DNA from: an uncultured Bdellovibrio sp.
Lineage (GTDB): Bacteria; Bdellovibrionota; Bdellovibrionia; Bdellovibrionales; Bdellovibrionaceae
Assembly: GCF_946478835.1 (NCBI RefSeq)
Contig: NZ_CAMLDV010000063.1
Coordinates: 1 to 18,799 of the forward strand
DNA: 18,799 nt
Direction: 5' to 3'
Below the pieces are notes generated by a model. That model had not been told where the DNA came from. It did not search any database and saw only the letters and a program-made list of their open reading frames with translations. Made by a program: the position numbers and the translations under genes. Shown one piece after another: positions 1-8,000 of this stretch. Every line of letters starts with the position of its first letter. Position 1 is the stretch's first letter.

Positions 1-2
1 AA

Positions 3-1634
3 GTTTTGAAATATGACGGAACGAAGTGGGCTCCTGCCGCGGATTCAAATGCTGGTGGTACTGTTACGAATATTGCGACTGGTACGGGTTTAAGTGGTGG
101 TCCTATCACAACTACAGGAACGATCTCACTTGCAAATACGGCGGTCACTGCTGGTTCTTACGGTTCAACTACACAAGTTGGAACTTTCACTGTTGATGCT
201 CAAGGGCGACTAACTACCGCTTCAAATGCAGCCATCGCATTTCCTGTAACTTCGGTTGCAACTAAGACTGGTGCTGTGACACTTGATTATGGTGATATCA
301 ACAGTGCCGCTTCAAAATATCTCACTTACAAACCTAACAATGTCGCTTGTACTGATGGACAGGTTTTAAAATGGATTGCTGCTAACTCTCGTTGGGAGTG
401 TGCGAGCGACACAGATACCAACGCTGGCGGTACCGTCACGAATATCGTGACAGGTACAGGGCTTAGTGGTGGGCCGATTACTTCTACTGGAACTATTTCT
501 TTAGCAAACACAGCTGTGACGGCAGGATCTTATACTCGCGCAAATATCACGGTCGATGCTCAAGGTCGTTTGACAGCTGCGAGCAATGGTGCGGCGGTGA
601 ATCTTGCAACTGAAGTCACCGGCACTTTACCGATTGCAAATGGTGGTACAGGTGTCACATCCATCACTGCGAATAGATTGATTGCCTCCAATGGTACAGG
701 GGCGGCACTGACGACATTTAGTTGTGGCGTTGGACAAATCGTTACGTTCGATGCTGCGGGCGTGATGGGCTGTACAAATTATTCTGCTTCTGGAGTTTTC
801 GCCAATGGCGGAAACAGTTTCGGTGCCGATGCTGTTCTAGGAACAAACGATAACTTCGCTTTGGGATTTGAAACAAATGGTTCTACGAAAATGACAATTA
901 ACCCTACGGGCTATGTGGGAGTCGGAACGACAAATCCAGCAGGGCAACTAGCCAACACGGCCATCAACTTAGGTGACACAGGAACGATTGCCAGTATTAA
1001 CGGAAATGCAATTGCACCGGGCGGACTTAGTTGGCAGACGGCGACGACGGGTTATTCAGGAATCTTTTTTAATTCAGGCACAGCCGCTGCTTCAAATGGA
1101 TTGCAAGTTTATACGGCTGCAACGGATACGGCTTCTTATGTGATCAATGCGCGCTCAAATGGCACAAGCCGTCTGGCTGTTCGTGCGGATGGAAATGTGG
1201 GAGTGGGAACAGCTTCGCCTTCAGCAAAACTTGACGTCAATGGAACTCTTAAATCCAGCAACTCTTGGTCGAAGAATACTCCCGCAAATACAAGTTTCAC
1301 GTCCGCAGGTACAATTGCGTCGTTTACAATGACTTGCAATGGCGGTCCCATTCTTATTTTTGCCAATTTTAGTGCTTCAAATCTGAGTAGCGTTGGCTGG
1401 AATGGAACATCCTTTTATATTCGAGTCGGCTCTGCATCGGGAACTGTGATCCGAGGGGTCTCCAACACCACGAACGATGCGGGAGCCGTGGGCAATCATA
1501 TGTCGACAGTGCAAACGCTTTATAACTGCCCGGCTGGATCGACAACTTTTTATCTGACTGGAACTACAAATGCCGGTGCAACCGTCGGGGTTTACGAAAT
1601 AGAATTTAGCGCCGCCGAACTCGGCTTGCGTTAG
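3..1634 (+). CDS. Phage-tail-fibre-like repetitive surface protein, 5' end missing
   Basis: The frame is open up to the left edge, so the true start lies outside the window. The TTG at 6 is not a convincing start, because the codons around it (VLKYDGTKW) match an internal repeat unit seen again near 360 (QVLKWIAANSRW). The protein is rich in Gly, Thr, Asn, Ala and Ser. It carries two long near-identical units starting with NAGGTVTNI (48-227 and 420-587) that end in VDAQGRLT. A GTLPIANGGTGV motif typical of phage tail-fibre proteins follows, then two VGVGT-type motifs (VGVGTTNPAG and VGVGTASPSAKLDVNG) of the kind that often precede an S74 chaperone domain. No S74 domain follows. The protein instead ends in a roughly 120-residue, probably beta-rich domain with two cysteines. 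A role as a fibrous cell-surface or adhesion protein is inferred from composition. It converges on the permease gene with a gap of 7 bp. Confidence 0.75.
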   Translation, partial: VLKYDGTKWAPAADSNAGGTVTNIATGTGLSGGPITTTGTISLANTAVTAGSYGSTTQVGTFTVDAQGRLTTASNAAIAFPVTSVATKTGAVTLDYGDINSAASKYLTYKPNNVACTDGQVLKWIAANSRWECASDTDTNAGGTVTNIVTGTGLSGGPITSTGTISLANTAVTAGSYTRANITVDAQGRLTAASNGAAVNLATEVTGTLPIANGGTGVTSITANRLIASNGTGAALTTFSCGVGQIVTFDAAGVMGCTNYSASGVFANGGNSFGADAVLGTNDNFALGFETNGSTKMTINPTGYVGVGTTNPAGQLANTAINLGDTGTIASINGNAIAPGGLSWQTATTGYSGIFFNSGTAAASNGLQVYTAATDTASYVINARSNGTSRLAVRADGNVGVGTASPSAKLDVNGTLKSSNSWSKNTPANTSFTSAGTIASFTMTCNGGPILIFANFSASNLSSVGWNGTSFYIRVGSASGTVIRGVSNTTNDAGAVGNHMSTVQTLYNCPAGSTTFYLTGTTNAGATVGVYEIEFSAAELGLR

Positions 1635-1653
1635 TGAAGCCCTAGAGCTTCAC
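1634..1653. terminator. Weak hairpin between convergent genes
   Basis: GTGAAGC (1634-1640) and GCTTCAC (1647-1653) form a perfect 7-bp stem with a 6-base loop. It overlaps the stop codons of both convergent genes. There is no clear T-run on either side, so a role as a terminator is only a suggestion. Confidence 0.25.
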
Positions 1654-2907
1654 ACTCAAGCCGTCTTTGAGAGCCAGGTTCTGCGCTCTGAGAGCCGGGA
1701 TCAAACCGATTAATGTTCCACCGATCAACGTGATCACCATATAGATCAATTCACGCTGCGTGAACCATGGGCCGACAAGATAAAGGCCGAACTCTGTTTC
1801 AATCCATGGTTTTAAAATAGCGACAAGGCCCACGGATAATACAACTCCAAGCACAACGCCCAAAGCCGTTAACAAAGCCGACTCAAAAACCAACAAACCA
1901 ACGATTTGCGAAGACTGGGCACCCACCGCACGAAGAATCGCCATTTCACGGCGGCGTTCATTCAATGTCGTCGTTAATGAAATCAACATCGCCATTAAAC
2001 CGACAACAACCACCATCCACGAAATCATTCTAAGGACACCTTCCACATAAGAAAGGCCGTTCCAAAGTTCGCTCAATGTCACACCAGGAATGATTGCAAG
2101 CAAAGGTTCTTCTTTGTAGTTATTGATTTCACGTTGCAGTCTCAAAGTTTCGATGCGGGATTTTGCGCCGACAAAAAAGGCTGTGATCGAATGAACCTTT
2201 AATTTTTCTTTAGTCAATTGTTCACGAGGAATCATTTTATCAGCTGTTGGAGCCGCTCCCTCTTGCCAATCCACGTGCAAAGCTTCCATGCCTTCTAAAG
2301 ACATGTAGACCGCGCGGTCTAGCGGAGTTCCCGTAGGCTTCATAATTCCAGAAACAACAAAAGGCTTGTCTTCATGATTTTGAATGCCTTCACCTTTAGT
2401 CACGCCATGCGCGACAACGATGCGATCCCCTAATTTATAATTTAATTTGCGAGCGACATCGGCACCAATCACCACATCCCACAAATCACGGAATTCAATC
2501 CCATGCTCAAGTTCGATTTTCTGATCGCCACGATAGTGATAGTGCTTAAAGAAATCTTCGTTCGTTCCAACAACGCGGAAGCCACGATGACCATCACCTA
2601 AAGAATACGGAATCGTCCAATCAATAGCCGGATTCTTTTTCACATCTTGATAAGTTTCATAGGAAATATTATGAGTGGCATTTCCCATATTAAAAACCGT
2701 ATAAAGGATCAATTGCAGAGGTCCACTCCGCGCGCCCACGATCAAATCTGTTTTACTGATTGTCTGTGTGAAACCCTCTTCCGCGGCACGCTTGGCGCGC
2801 TCAACGGATAAAAGCAAAGACACACTGAGTGCGATAGAGATCACAGTCAAAGTGGTAGCAAACGCACGATTCTTCAATGACTTGATAGCTAATTTTAAGA
2901 AAACCAT
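1642..2907 (-). CDS. FtsX/MacB-type ABC transporter permease of a Zrg-like system
   Basis: This is the inner-membrane permease of an ABC system, 421 residues. It has one N-terminal membrane segment (about 15-33), a large periplasmic MacB_PCD-like region (about 35-290) and three C-terminal segments (about 294-315, 335-365 and 386-406). The FtsX-family hallmark NERRREMAILRAVGA lies at about 316-330 between segments 2 and 3. The start is taken as the ATG at 2907, which overlaps the TGA of the ATPase gene by one base and has AAGG seven bases upstream. A GTG one codon earlier is possible but too close to that site. It is the last gene of a four-gene operon with the ATPase, a ZrgA/DUF2796 protein and a DUF3299 protein, a set known from the Vibrio cholerae Zrg zinc-uptake locus. 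MacB-type permeases often work by mechanotransmission rather than by forming a channel, so the direction of transport is not shown by the sequence. Family assignment is firm; the zinc link is inferred from neighbours. Confidence 0.9.
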   Translation of the reverse strand: MVFLKLAIKSLKNRAFATTLTVISIALSVSLLLSVERAKRAAEEGFTQTISKTDLIVGARSGPLQLILYTVFNMGNATHNISYETYQDVKKNPAIDWTIPYSLGDGHRGFRVVGTNEDFFKHYHYRGDQKIELEHGIEFRDLWDVVIGADVARKLNYKLGDRIVVAHGVTKGEGIQNHEDKPFVVSGIMKPTGTPLDRAVYMSLEGMEALHVDWQEGAAPTADKMIPREQLTKEKLKVHSITAFFVGAKSRIETLRLQREINNYKEEPLLAIIPGVTLSELWNGLSYVEGVLRMISWMVVVVGLMAMLISLTTTLNERRREMAILRAVGAQSSQIVGLLVFESALLTALGVVLGVVLSVGLVAILKPWIETEFGLYLVGPWFTQRELIYMVITLIGGTLIGLIPALRAQNLALKDGLSVKL

Positions 2908-3611
2908 CACACAACCTTGTTAATGGAGTCCAACGAGATGGAACGAGTAAAAAGTTTTTCAATGCTGCGGTCATGGGACACAAACACCACCGTTGTGCCG
3001 TAAAGCTCTGACAACTCAAACATCAGTTTTAAAAATCTCTCGCGATGATCGGCGTCCAAAGCCGATGTCGGCTCGTCCGCTAAAAGAAGATCGGGCTTTC
3101 CTAAAAGAGCGCGAGCTACGGCCACACGTTGTTGTTGGCCGACACTCAACTCCCCGACTTTTTTTCCGAGCAAGTCACCGATACCTAAGTTTCCGCACAG
3201 AGCACGGATCACCATTTCAGTGTCAACACTGCCTAAGCGCGCGCGACGAGCGGCACTTAAGTGCAAGGGAAGTTCGATATTTTCTTGCACGGTCAAATAC
3301 GGAATCAAATTGAAATTCTGGAAAACATACCCCATATGCTCGGCACGGAAGGCGTCTCTTTCTGCCGCGCTCATCTGAACGAAATCGCAACCTAAAATTT
3401 TTAAGCTGCCCTGGCTTGGTTTTAAAACGCCCGAAAGCATTTCTAACAAAGTTGTTTTGCCAGTGCCGCTAGGTCCATAAAGAAACAACTCCTCACCACG
3501 CACCACTGAAAACTCAGGGATGCGCAAAGTGGGAGTCGTTTGACCTTCGTAAGTGTATTGCAGGTCGCGAATCTCAATCAGAATGTTACTTGAGGTCAAG
3601 ACTGTCTCCAT
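2907..3611 (-). CDS. ABC transporter ATP-binding protein of the Zrg-like operon
   Basis: This is a cytoplasmic ATPase of 234 residues of the MacB/LolD class. Walker A is GPSGTGKT (46-53), the Q-loop glutamine is Q98, the signature is LSVGQQQR (155-162), Walker B is LLLADE (175-180), the D-loop is SALD (183-186) and the H-loop histidine is H213. The third signature position is Val where LSGGQ is usual, a tolerated but uncommon change. The gene overlaps the end of the ZrgA-like gene by 26 bp if the ATG at 3611 is used. A TTG at 3599 with GGAG upstream would halve the overlap, giving 230 residues, and cannot be excluded. The stop overlaps the permease ATG, so the two are very likely translationally coupled and form one transporter. 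Confidence 0.92.
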   Translation of the reverse strand: METVLTSSNILIEIRDLQYTYEGQTTPTLRIPEFSVVRGEELFLYGPSGTGKTTLLEMLSGVLKPSQGSLKILGCDFVQMSAAERDAFRAEHMGYVFQNFNLIPYLTVQENIELPLHLSAARRARLGSVDTEMVIRALCGNLGIGDLLGKKVGELSVGQQQRVAVARALLGKPDLLLADEPTSALDADHRERFLKLMFELSELYGTTVVFVSHDRSIEKLFTRSISLDSINKVV

Positions 3612-4068
3612 TCTTCAGAACTTGGGCTGACTTTTGCACTCCATCAGCAATCACGTCTACTTGAACTTTCTTTAAGCGCGAAAATACTTTCGAAAAATGG
3701 AAAGAAACGGAACTGCCCGCCATGGGAGCCTGACATGTGACAGAAAACTCAGCGTCTACGTCCGCATGGTTATTTTCTTGATTCACTTCAAAAATTTCCT
3801 TTTTGATTTCACATTTTAATGCCGGATCAAAAACGATCATCTCAGAAATTTTTTCTTCTAGTTTCTTGAGAGCTTCTTCTTTTTTCTGTTTATCTTTTTT
3901 GGATCGGGCCTCGTGTTCGAAACCGAAAAGCGTGTCGGCGGGAATTTCCATTTCGATTTTTCCCTTTTTACCGTCAAACCCCATACTGACTTTACCGGCG
4001 CCATGGACATGGGCACCTTGTTCGCGTGCTGCAAAAACCAATGCTGAGAACATAAGAACTTTTAACAT
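3586..4068 (-). CDS. zrgA: ZrgA-like (DUF2796) periplasmic zinc-uptake protein
   Basis: A short secreted protein of 160 residues with a signal peptide ending near A13/A14. After cleavage it begins with a histidine pair (H20, H22 in GAHVHGAGK), followed by the family's hallmark beta strands and FGFEHEA (49-54, with H52). Two cysteines (C86, C112) could form a disulphide, and HADVDAEFSVTC (101-112) matches the conserved end of the domain. Many DUF2796 proteins carry a long His/Asp/Glu-rich stretch just before this last motif. Here only NQENN is found, so the protein is a compact version. Family members bind zinc and feed an ABC system. The start has an excellent ribosome site, AAGGAGGAGGT, within 4070-4082. 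The symbol follows the Pfam family name and is not proof of function in this organism. Confidence 0.78.
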   Translation of the reverse strand: MLKVLMFSALVFAAREQGAHVHGAGKVSMGFDGKKGKIEMEIPADTLFGFEHEARSKKDKQKKEEALKKLEEKISEMIVFDPALKCEIKKEIFEVNQENNHADVDAEFSVTCQAPMAGSSVSFHFSKVFSRLKKVQVDVIADGVQKSAQVLKNGDSLDLK

Positions 4069-4069
4069 A

Positions 4070-4082
4070 GGACCTCCTCCTT
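4070..4082 (-). promoter_or_regulatory. Strong ribosome binding site of the zrgA-like gene
   Basis: On the minus strand this reads AAGGAGGAGGTCC directly before the ATG at 4068, one of the closest matches to the ideal Shine-Dalgarno sequence in the window. It fixes the start codon and suggests the binding protein is made in excess over the ATPase, whose own site is weak. Confidence 0.6.
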
Positions 4083-4091
4083 GTTAGCAGA

Positions 4092-4541
4092 TCATTTGTA
4101 CGGCTCAACAGCCTCACCAACGAGCTCGAACGACGCATCTCCGTACATGGATTTTTTTGTGACTAAATTCAAAGTACCGTAAACCCAGATAGGCCCCACT
4201 GCCACATCCGTGCCTTTTTTCATTTTCACATAGACCATTTGATTCGGCGGCGGAGGCGGAACGTGAATGCAAGCTTGCGGGCTGGGTACGAGCAAAAACT
4301 CCACCACGTCGCGGGAGTTGTCTTCAAGAGGCACCATAAAACCAGGAATTTTAACGGGCTTGCCGTTCAGTGCCTGAAGTTCGGAAGAAGATTTACCTGT
4401 AATGTAGTCCATCTCGCCAAGTAAGCGCCAGTCCACTTCGACACCCGACAAGGCAGCACCACGCGACCCCATGGTTTGATAGATCACCGCGCCAGTGACG
4501 GCCGCTAATATAAATACGCCTGCGAGAACCCACTTTTTCAT
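4092..4541 (-). CDS. DUF3299 membrane-anchored or exported protein, first gene of the Zrg-like operon
   Basis: A 149-residue protein with an N-terminal hydrophobic segment (about 4-21) that acts as an anchor or signal peptide. The rest matches DUF3299: GKPVKIPGFMVPLE (60-73), the very conserved FLLVPSPQACIHVPPPPPNQ (82-101) with C91 and H93, and a C-terminal VGPIWVYGTL (115-124). The Cys-x-His pair followed by a proline run could bind metal, which is inference. DUF3299 genes commonly sit next to DUF2796 and MacB-type ABC genes, as here. It lies 23 bp upstream of the zrgA-like gene and is probably the first gene of the operon. The ATG at 4541 has TAAGG about five bases upstream. No clear Zur box was recognised in the 114-bp gap shared with hisS. 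Confidence 0.82.
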   Translation of the reverse strand: MKKWVLAGVFILAAVTGAVIYQTMGSRGAALSGVEVDWRLLGEMDYITGKSSSELQALNGKPVKIPGFMVPLEDNSRDVVEFLLVPSPQACIHVPPPPPNQMVYVKMKKGTDVAVGPIWVYGTLNLVTKKSMYGDASFELVGEAVEPYK

Positions 4542-4594
4542 TATGCCTTACCCCAGTTCTTATTAGAAACTGCACCTTAACTAAATGCAATAGC

Positions 4595-4624
4595 TTTGCG
4601 CACCGCCCTTCCCTCTGTTATAAA
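4595..4624 (+). promoter_or_regulatory. Likely sigma-70 promoter of hisS
   Basis: TATAAA (4619-4624), or TTATAA (4618-4623), is a good -10 element. TTTGCG (4595-4600) lies 17-18 bp upstream as a poor -35. The start site would be near 4631, giving a short leader before the hisS ATG. Proposed by eye. Confidence 0.45.
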
Positions 4625-4655
4625 GGAAATTCCAGTCAGAGAATGAGGCCGAGAT

Positions 4656-5906
4656 ATGAGCAATAAAATTCAAAGAGTTCGTGGCACCCGCGATCTACTT
4701 CCAGAGGACAGTCTTCTTTTCCGTTTTGTCGAAGAATCAGCCTATGAGAAGTCCCTTTTGTACGGTTACGGAGAAATTGAAACTCCGATTTTTGAATTTT
4801 CTGACGTTTTTCATCGCACTTTGGGCGAAACATCCGATGTTGTGAATAAAGAGACTTATGATTTTACAGATCGTGGCGGAGAAAGTCTCACATTAAGACC
4901 TGAGGGAACAGCGGGTGTGGCGCGCGCTTTTATCTCTGAAGGCATGATGCAGAACCTTCCATTAAAGTTTTATTATTCAGGCCCGATGTTTCGATATGAG
5001 CGACCACAAAAAGGACGATATCGTCAATTTTACCAATTGGGCGCAGAGTGTTTAGGTTATGACTCCCCACTCGCCGATGTCGAATGCATCGCACTTGCGT
5101 GGGATATCTTGCAAAAAATCGGAATCTCTGCGGACTGCACGCTGGAGATCAATACTTTAGGCGACGTTGAAAGTCGCGCGGCTTACCGCGAGGCTTTGGT
5201 GAAATACTTCACAGCTCATCAAGATCAATTGTCAGCGGATAGCAAAATGCGTTTGGAGAAAAATCCTTTGCGTATTTTGGATTCCAAAGATGAGGGCGAC
5301 AAAAAACTCAATGCGAATGCACCAAAACTTGAACAGTATTTGAATGAAACTTCACAAACTTTCTTTAAAAAAGTTTTGGAAGGAATTGAAAAGCTCGGCA
5401 TCCCGTACAAAGTGAATGATCACTTGGTGCGCGGTCTTGATTACTACTGTCACACCGTTTTTGAATTCACGACGTCCAAGCTGGGAGCCCAAGGCACGGT
5501 GTTGGCCGGCGGACGCTACGATGGTTTGATTGAAACCATGGGCGGCCCAAAAACTCCGGGCGTCGGTTGGGCCGCGGGCATTGACCGTTTAGCAGATTTG
5601 ACTCCTAAAGAACTCGCAATCAAAAAAGAAGTTTTGATTGCTGTTGTCGGTGCTGATGACCAAGGCGAAGAAGAGAGCGTGAAAGTCGCTTACGAAATTC
5701 GCGCGCGTGGCTTGAAGGCTGAAAATTTCTTATCAGGTAAGATGGGGAAGAAAATGCAGAAAGCCAACAAAGTCGGTGCGAACTACGCTTTGATTTTAGG
5801 TGGCAATGAAGTGGCAAATAAAACTGTCACAGTTAAAAACTTCGCAACAGGTGAACAAACAGAAATCACCCGCGAAGCTCTGAAAAGTTTTGAATTCAAA
5901 ATTTAG
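4656..5906 (+). CDS. hisS: Histidine--tRNA ligase (HisRS)
   Basis: This cytoplasmic class II aminoacyl-tRNA synthetase charges tRNA-His with histidine using ATP. Its 416 residues are the usual length. Visible landmarks are the N-terminal RGTRDLLPE (9-17), motif 1 around IETPIFE (41-47), LTLRPEGTA (78-86), motif 2 [19 protein letters not shown] (111-129), the histidine-specific RGLDYY (259-264), and motif 3 with GGRYDGL (285-291) through [11 protein letters not shown] (302-312). The C-terminal anticodon-binding domain occupies about 325-416. The ATG has TGAGG seven bases upstream. It is transcribed alone, divergent from the Zrg-like operon, and ends in a clear terminator. Confidence 0.98.
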   Translation: MSNKIQRVRGTRDLLPEDSLLFRFVEESAYEKSLLYGYGEIETPIFEFSDVFHRTLGETSDVVNKETYDFTDRGGESLTLRPEGTAGVARAFISEGMMQNLPLKFYYSGPMFRYERPQKGRYRQFYQLGAECLGYDSPLADVECIALAWDILQKIGISADCTLEINTLGDVESRAAYREALVKYFTAHQDQLSADSKMRLEKNPLRILDSKDEGDKKLNANAPKLEQYLNETSQTFFKKVLEGIEKLGIPYKVNDHLVRGLDYYCHTVFEFTTSKLGAQGTVLAGGRYDGLIETMGGPKTPGVGWAAGIDRLADLTPKELAIKKEVLIAVVGADDQGEEESVKVAYEIRARGLKAENFLSGKMGKKMQKANKVGANYALILGGNEVANKTVTVKNFATGEQTEITREALKSFEFKI

Positions 5907-5953
5907 ATTTTTAGATTTAATGTAAAAAATTTGGACTAAGATCCATAATAATG

Positions 5954-5985
5954 GGCGCTGTTTCTTCAGCGCCTTTTTTATTTTA
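5954..5985 (+). terminator. Rho-independent terminator of hisS
   Basis: A perfect 7-bp stem, GGCGCTG (5954-5960) with CAGCGCC (5967-5973), has a 6-base loop and is followed by TTTTTT and further T-rich sequence. It is 47 bp past the hisS stop. Confidence 0.9.
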
Positions 5986-6118
5986 TTTTTAGTGTCGAGC
6001 TTTTGATCTTAGACTCTCTATTATCTCCTCGCATTCGGATTTCATCGCATGTTTTTTCTAGGGAAAATTCAAGTTTGCTCCTTAACATGGAACAAACTTT
6101 TTTCAGGGAGAAAACTGA

Positions 6119-7957
6119 ATGAGAAATTATTTAAAACCTGGCAGAGCCGCGATCGCTCTGACATTAAGTCTGTACGTTTCTCATGCATTGGCTCAACCGA
6201 GCTTTGATCGACCGGGTCTGAAGGAGATGACCCAAGAAGAATCGCAAAAACTTCACAAACGAAAAATTAAAAAAGTGCACCCGAACCGCCTGGGCTTAGA
6301 GCGCGTAAACAAAGAACGCCGCCAAAAAGGTCAGGCCCCTCTTGTTACAGATACGTCTCTTCCAGAGATGGAATTTGATGAAACTCAAAATGGCGCCAAA
6401 AATACAAACACAGCGCCTGAAACCACAGCTTTGGGATCTGCGCCTGCGCAAGTCGACAACTCTGTGCTGCCCGCTTTCCCAGTGATTGCCAATCAAGGCG
6501 CGCAAGGTTCTTGCGTTGCTTGGGCGACGACTTACTATTTAATGAGTCACGAAGTGTGTTTAACTTTGGGTTGCGATAACAAAACGGCTCGCGCTCGCGT
6601 TTACTCACCAAAGTGGACTTACAACATGATCAACGGTGGCGTGGATAATGGATCTTATTTCTCTGATGCGTTTTCTGTTTTAGAAAAACACGGAGCCGCC
6701 TTGATGACGGACTTCCCTTACGACGGTAATTACCTTGGCTGGGATATGACATCCGAGCACTGGAAGCGTGCGATCAACTCACGCATGAAGGCCAGCACCT
6801 ACACAAGCATTAACACGGATACTGGAATGGCGAACGTAAAACAAATGCTCGCAAACGGTCACGTTGTTGTTGTTGGAACTTACATCAACAGTTGGGTTTA
6901 TCGAACTGTGCAAGCCAATCCCAACGTCGGATCAAATCCTTTCGTAGGACAGGCCATCGCGACTTATATGAATGGCACAGTCGCAGGTCACGCGATCACT
7001 ATCGTTGGTTACGACGACACGATCTGGACAGATATCAATGGCAACGGCGTTGTTGAGCCTCAAGAAGTCGGCGCTTTCAAATTCGCCAACTCTTTTGGTA
7101 ACACGTGGAAGAACCAAGGTTACTCCTGGGTTTCTTACGACGCTTTGAGAGCGACTTCAACAGTTCCAGGATTTGCTCCGGCAGGCCGCGTGCAATTAAC
7201 ACAAAGTGGAGTTGCGTATTACACAACATACACGCCATACACGCCAAAACTTTTGGCCGAAGTGAATATGTCCCACGCCTTGCGTTCGCAAGCTTCGCTG
7301 CAGTTCGGATCTTCTTCCAACACAGCATCAAGCCCTTCAGCAACGTGGACTCCATCTGCTTTCGTCAATCGCGGTGGTGGTTATGCGTTTGATGGAACAA
7401 CAGTGGAAAAATCCGGCACTTTCTACTTTGATATTTCCTCTTTGGCGGGTTCCGATGTGAGCACACAGAAGTTTTATCTAATCATGAAGGACAGTGCTGC
7501 AGGTTCTGCATTGACGACTTCAGCGTTTAACGTGATTAACGCCAGCGTTGGAAATACATTGATGTCCGCTCCGGGTGTGCCGATGGCCGTTGATGCGACA
7601 ACAAAAACATTGGTCGCAGGAACAACACCAGCGCCAACTCCTACGCCGACACCCACTCCGAGTCCATCGGATACGATTGCTCCAACAGCTCCAAACTACT
7701 TCACGGCAAATCTTGAAACTTATCAAAGAAACAGAAAAGCCCGAGTTGTTTTGAACTGGAAAGGCGCTACAGATAATGTGGGAGTGGTGAAATACTACAT
7801 CTATAGAAACAACGTGCGTATTGCGACAGCGACATCACTGACTTACACGGACAACAATATTTCCAAAGGCATTAACTACACTTACCAAGTGTCAGCCGTC
7901 GACGCTGCAGGAAATGAATCACCAAGATCATTCCCGATCACAGGAATGTGGCAGTAA
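6119..7957 (+). CDS. Secreted papain-like (C1-type) cysteine peptidase with C-terminal fibronectin type III domain
   Basis: A 612-residue exported peptidase. A signal peptide (1-25, ending AHALA... before QPSF; cleavage after A25 is the best guess) precedes a basic, probably propeptide-like stretch (about 30-115). The catalytic domain shows the papain order: oxyanion Gln126 and nucleophile Cys132 in NQGAQGSCVAWAT, His291 in GHAITIVGYDD, and Asn324 in FKFANSFGNTW. Between His and Asn lies DINGNGVVEPQE (305-316), matching a canonical EF-hand calcium loop at positions 1, 3, 5, 6 and 12. A Thr/Pro linker (about 502-519) leads to a fibronectin type III domain (about 520-612) ending in DAAGNESP-type sequence. 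The ATG at 6119 has GGGAG nine bases upstream. It is a single gene between terminators. A role in degrading prey or environmental protein is inference. Confidence 0.9.
   Translation: MRNYLKPGRAAIALTLSLYVSHALAQPSFDRPGLKEMTQEESQKLHKRKIKKVHPNRLGLERVNKERRQKGQAPLVTDTSLPEMEFDETQNGAKNTNTAPETTALGSAPAQVDNSVLPAFPVIANQGAQGSCVAWATTYYLMSHEVCLTLGCDNKTARARVYSPKWTYNMINGGVDNGSYFSDAFSVLEKHGAALMTDFPYDGNYLGWDMTSEHWKRAINSRMKASTYTSINTDTGMANVKQMLANGHVVVVGTYINSWVYRTVQANPNVGSNPFVGQAIATYMNGTVAGHAITIVGYDDTIWTDINGNGVVEPQEVGAFKFANSFGNTWKNQGYSWVSYDALRATSTVPGFAPAGRVQLTQSGVAYYTTYTPYTPKLLAEVNMSHALRSQASLQFGSSSNTASSPSATWTPSAFVNRGGGYAFDGTTVEKSGTFYFDISSLAGSDVSTQKFYLIMKDSAAGSALTTSAFNVINASVGNTLMSAPGVPMAVDATTKTLVAGTTPAPTPTPTPTPSPSDTIAPTAPNYFTANLETYQRNRKARVVLNWKGATDNVGVVKYYIYRNNVRIATATSLTYTDNNISKGINYTYQVSAVDAAGNESPRSFPITGMWQ
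7031..7066 (+). other. EF-hand-like calcium-binding loop inside the peptidase
   Basis: These codons give D-I-N-G-N-G-V-V-E-P-Q-E, with acidic or amide ligands at loop positions 1, 3, 5 and 12 and Gly at 6. Calcium binding is inferred from this pattern. Confidence 0.55.
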
Positions 7958-7967
7958 TACTCGCATG

Positions 7968-7998
7968 AAAAAAAGGACCTTGTAAGCAAGCAAGGTCC
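7968..7998 (-). terminator. Terminator between convergent genes, strongest for the minus strand
   Basis: GGACCTTG (7975-7982) pairs with CAAGGTCC (7991-7998) as an 8-bp perfect stem with an 8-base loop. Seven A bases at 7968-7974 give a U7 run to transcripts from the minus-strand gene that ends at 8001. On the plus strand the stem is followed only by CCTTATT, so it may partly stop the peptidase transcript too. Confidence 0.85.
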
Positions 7999-8000
7999 CC

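Noticed and set aside
4542..4655. A Zur operator in the gap between the DUF3299 gene and hisS
   Set aside because: Only a poor dyad around TGCAATAGCTTTGCG is visible, and it does not match known Zur boxes and overlaps the hisS -35.
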